Positions 30,786 to 33,344 of a DNA stretch of 33,344 bases are shown here, piece by piece (within the stretch, counting starts at the first letter, position 1; each line of letters opens with the position of its first letter). Made by a program: the position numbers and the translations under genes. The notes under the pieces were generated by a model. It was given only the letters and a program-made list of their open reading frames with translations, was not told the DNA's origin and searched no databases. Location: the NCBI GenBank assembly GCA_938009905.1, contig CALLGK010000143.1, positions 1 to 33,344 of the forward strand. The letters are read 5' to 3'. Source of the DNA: an uncultured Acidimicrobiales bacterium (lineage in GTDB: Bacteria > Actinomycetota > Acidimicrobiia > Acidimicrobiales > SZUA-35).

Positions 30786-33344
30786 TCAGCGCCCGAACGC
30801 CGCCAACTCTGTGGCGAGCGCAGCCCGGTACTCGCCGATCCGCCGCACCTTCAGGTCTTCGTACCCACGGACAAGATCGGGAAGTGATGCGATGCGAACG
30901 GCGTGATCGTGATTGTTGGCGTTCAACGACGCGAGCAACGTGTCGATCACCTCGAGGTAGTCGTCAACCAGCTCACGCTCGAGCTTGCGCACCTCAGCTC
31001 GACCAAACGGATCGAGTTTGCTCCCCCGCAGCTTCTTGGCCGTGGCCAACGCTCGAATGCCGGGGGCGGCCCACGCACCGATCGAGATCTTGCTGTCCAT
31101 GCCGAGGGCACGAAGCATTGGCGGGTGCAACCGGTAGCTGAGCGCTCCACCGTTGGCCACTGAGCGGGCCTCGGCGAGACCTTCTTCGCTCAGCATCAGT
31201 CGAGCCACCTCGTACTCATCCTTGTACGCGGTGAGCTTGTGCAGGTGCACGGCGACGGCTCTCGTCAATCGATCAGAGTCGAGCTCGACCTCGGCGGCCG
31301 CCACTCGCTCGACAACGTCGAGGTAGTCGCTCGCCGTTGCTTCATCTTGGAAGCCAATGAGGTCGGCCGCGAACCGGACCAGCTCCGCGTGTGCGTCGCT
31401 GCCTGCCTCGGCCAACGCATCGATGCGATTCCGAAGGGCCAGGCTGACGTCCGGTTGAGCGAGGGCCTCTGGCCCACTTGTGCGCTCGGCCACCACGGCG
31501 GCAACGGCTGACGGGTCAGCGATCTGGGTTCGACCCCAGGCAAAGGCAGCCAGGTTCTTCTCGACGGCAACGCCGTTGAGTTCGATGGCTCGCTCGAGCG
31601 ATCTGGGGGTGATCGGCAGCGCTCCGGCCTGCACCGCCATACCAACCACAAACATGTTGGCCAGCACCGCATCGCCGAACAGAGCGGTGGTGATGACTTC
31701 TGCGTCGGCCCAGTGCTGCTGGTCGGCCCGAGTGTCCGTGCTCAGTAACTCAACGAGCTCGGCTCCGGTCGGTGCGGCGAGCTCCGGGCTGGTGATCTGG
31801 GCCCCCGTTGGTGTTGGGCTGAGCGAGCCGACGGCCACGGTGCGGTCAGGTGAGCAGACCAAGCGGCCTCGTTCGGTGGCTGCCACCAGCTGATCACAGG
31901 CCAACAGCAGGTCGGCCTGGGCCTCGCCCAGGCGGTTGGTGTGGTTGGCGCCACTGCGTGAGAGTCGCACGTCGCTCACCACGGGGCCCGCCTTCTGCGA
32001 GAGTCCAATTTGATCGAGGCCGCGCACGTCGTAGCCGTCGAACATCGCAGCCGTACCGATCACCTGCGACACCGTGACAATGCCGGTGCCACCAATGCCG
32101 GTGATGCGCATGGCAAAGCGGTTGTCGTCGACGATCAACGTTGGTTCCGGACTCTCCGGCGCCGCGGGCACGGCAAGCGAAGCGTTCGCGGCATCGGCCG
32201 GCACAACGGTCATGAACGACGGGCAGTCGCCCTCGAGGCACGAGAAGTCGAGGTTGCACGTGGTCTGGTTGATCATCGTCTTGCGACCAAACGGCGTGTC
32301 GGTCGGCTCGACAGAGAGACAGTTGCTCACCTGGCCACAGTCACCACAGCCTTCGCAGATTCGAGGGTTGATCACCACACGTTCGTTGGGCGGGGCCACC
32401 TTGCCCCGCTTGCGAGCCCGTCGAAGTTCTGCGGCACATTCTTGGTCGTGGATCAGCACCGTGGTGCCCGGTGTTGCCGCTAACACTTCTTGCGCTTCGA
32501 TCAGCCGAGTGCGGTCCCACACGTCGACACCCGCCGGAAGCGAGATGCCTCCAATCCGACGTTGGCTGTCGCCGGGAAACGGAACGACCTTGCCGTACTT
32601 CTCGGGTTCGTCGCTCGTGACGAGCACACGGCTCACACCATGGGCCAGCAAGGAAGTGGTTACCTCTGACACCGACGCTTGACCCTGTGGATCTTGGCCG
32701 CCCGTCATGGCCACGGTGCCGTTGTAGAGCAGCTTGTAGGTGATGTTGACGCCCGAGGCGACGGCGGCCTGAATCGCGAGTTGCCCCGAGTGGAAGTACG
32801 TGCCGTCGCCCAAGTTCTGGATGAGGTGGTCGCGATTGACGAAGTCGCTCATGCCGATCCACTGCGATCCCTCGTTGCCCATGCAGGTGAGCCCTGCGAT
32901 GTCACCAACTCGGTCGGGGTCCATCAGCAGCGTCATCGTGTGGCAACCGATGCCGGCACCGATCAGCGAGCCTTCTGGTGCCTCGGTGCTGCGGTTATGT
33001 GGGCACCCAGAACAAAAGAAGGGAGCTCGCTCCGTCTCGCTCACCAGCGGAATGAGCTGGCGCTTTCGTTGCTCGGGCACAAGTCGCTCGGCGAGGCGGG
33101 GAGACAACACGGTGCGCAATGGGGCGAGCAGGCCGTCTGCGTCGAGCGCGCCGTGATAGTTGAGGAGCGGCCGGCCCAATTCATCGGTTTTGCCGATCAC
33201 CTGAGGACGATTGGTCTGGTGGTAGAGCGCGTCTTTGATCAGCGACTCGATGCTCGGCAGTTTCTCTTCGATCACAAAAAGCGTGTCGAGGCCATCGGCA
33301 AACCGTCGGACCGTGTCTGGGTCGAAGGGAATCGGCATCTGCAT
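30786..33344 (-). CDS. Indolepyruvate (2-oxoacid) ferredoxin oxidoreductase, fused form, 5' end beyond window
   Basis: The 852 visible residues are the C-terminal part of a fused, ~1150-residue 2-oxoacid:ferredoxin oxidoreductase. The thiamine-diphosphate domain is represented by GCPHNRSTEAPEGSLIGAGIG (split as GCPHNRSTEAPEGS and LIGAGIG), GNEGSQWIGM, and LGDGTYFHSGQLAIQAA with the GDGT loop. Iron-sulfur ligands follow in RICEGCGDCGQVSNC and CNLDFSCLEGDCPSF. A gamma-type domain (GIGGTGIVTVSQVIGTA) and a C-terminal helical extension complete it. It converts aryl or branched 2-oxoacids to acyl-CoA and CO2, passing electrons to ferredoxin. The gene starts outside the window; the apparent Met at 33344 is internal. 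Aerobic bacteria use such enzymes in amino-acid degradation. Confidence 0.9.
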   Translation of the reverse strand: MQMPIPFDPDTVRRFADGLDTLFVIEEKLPSIESLIKDALYHQTNRPQVIGKTDELGRPLLNYHGALDADGLLAPLRTVLSPRLAERLVPEQRKRQLIPLVSETERAPFFCSGCPHNRSTEAPEGSLIGAGIGCHTMTLLMDPDRVGDIAGLTCMGNEGSQWIGMSDFVNRDHLIQNLGDGTYFHSGQLAIQAAVASGVNITYKLLYNGTVAMTGGQDPQGQASVSEVTTSLLAHGVSRVLVTSDEPEKYGKVVPFPGDSQRRIGGISLPAGVDVWDRTRLIEAQEVLAATPGTTVLIHDQECAAELRRARKRGKVAPPNERVVINPRICEGCGDCGQVSNCLSVEPTDTPFGRKTMINQTTCNLDFSCLEGDCPSFMTVVPADAANASLAVPAAPESPEPTLIVDDNRFAMRITGIGGTGIVTVSQVIGTAAMFDGYDVRGLDQIGLSQKAGPVVSDVRLSRSGANHTNRLGEAQADLLLACDQLVAATERGRLVCSPDRTVAVGSLSPTPTGAQITSPELAAPTGAELVELLSTDTRADQQHWADAEVITTALFGDAVLANMFVVGMAVQAGALPITPRSLERAIELNGVAVEKNLAAFAWGRTQIADPSAVAAVVAERTSGPEALAQPDVSLALRNRIDALAEAGSDAHAELVRFAADLIGFQDEATASDYLDVVERVAAAEVELDSDRLTRAVAVHLHKLTAYKDEYEVARLMLSEEGLAEARSVANGGALSYRLHPPMLRALGMDSKISIGAWAAPGIRALATAKKLRGSKLDPFGRAEVRKLERELVDDYLEVIDTLLASLNANNHDHAVRIASLPDLVRGYEDLKVRRIGEYRAALATELAAFGR

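Overview
The window looks like a chromosomal stretch of a high-GC Gram-positive bacterium. Most likely it is a free-living, probably aquatic, actinobacterium related to the Acidimicrobiia (Ilumatobacter-like). This rests on overall GC and codon use, GTG starts, Thr/Pro-rich surface linkers, a DUF4214 protein, and the abundance of CaiB-type CoA-transferases, Baeyer-Villiger-type monooxygenases, SnoaL-fold proteins and SDRs. The taxonomic placement is inference; there is no rRNA or tRNA gene here to settle it. I see no CRISPR array, insertion sequence, integrase or attachment site, and no gene-free stretch longer than 300 bases.

Layout. 1-5.4 kb: a lipoprotein overlapping a phytanoyl-CoA-dioxygenase-like gene (+); a fructosamine-kinase-like gene overlapping a VOC gene (-); a small membrane protein (+); the C-terminal remnant of a DMT/EamA transporter (-); a reductive-dehalogenase-like corrinoid Fe-S protein (-); and, divergently, an FGE-fold protein without the FGE cysteines (+). 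5.4-8.6 kb: a MerR regulator divergent from a YndJ-DUF1990 fusion that overlaps a DUF2071 gene, with an AT-rich operator-like repeat between. 8.6-13.9 kb (+): an EamA transporter, a large transmembrane HD-GYP protein with an extracellular Ig/lamin-tail region, and a 14-TM MFS exporter. 13.8-19.7 kb (-): choline-sulfatase, a ferritin-like protein with a Lys-rich tail, a membrane-anchored EEP-fold phosphatase/nuclease, a SAM methyltransferase and a CaiB CoA-transferase. 19.7-20.8 kb (+): a secreted DUF4214-SGNH protein. 20.8-28.7 kb: a catabolic island of two flavin monooxygenases (-), an AraC regulator (-), and a + strand run of duplicated-SnoaL protein, CoA-transferase, SnoaL dehydratase-like protein and SDR. 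28.8-33.3 kb: thiol peroxidase, AraC-GyrI regulator, a divergent VOC protein, and the 3' two thirds of a fused indolepyruvate ferredoxin oxidoreductase that runs off the right edge.

How it fits together. The most coherent system is 20.8-28.7 kb. Its CoA-transferase, SnoaL and SDR genes are joined by two ATGA stop-start overlaps and carry the same three enzyme classes as bai-operon members BaiF, BaiE and BaiA (CoA transfer, dehydration, hydroxysteroid dehydrogenation). They are bracketed by two Baeyer-Villiger-like monooxygenases and an AraC regulator. I infer a CoA-dependent route for a cyclic ketone, terpenoid or sterol-like substrate; the substrate is unknown. The other parts are mostly independent small transcription units: redox and aldehyde defence (tpx, VOC, AraC-GyrI), sulfate-ester use (choline-sulfatase) and surface or cyclic-dinucleotide signalling (HD-GYP).
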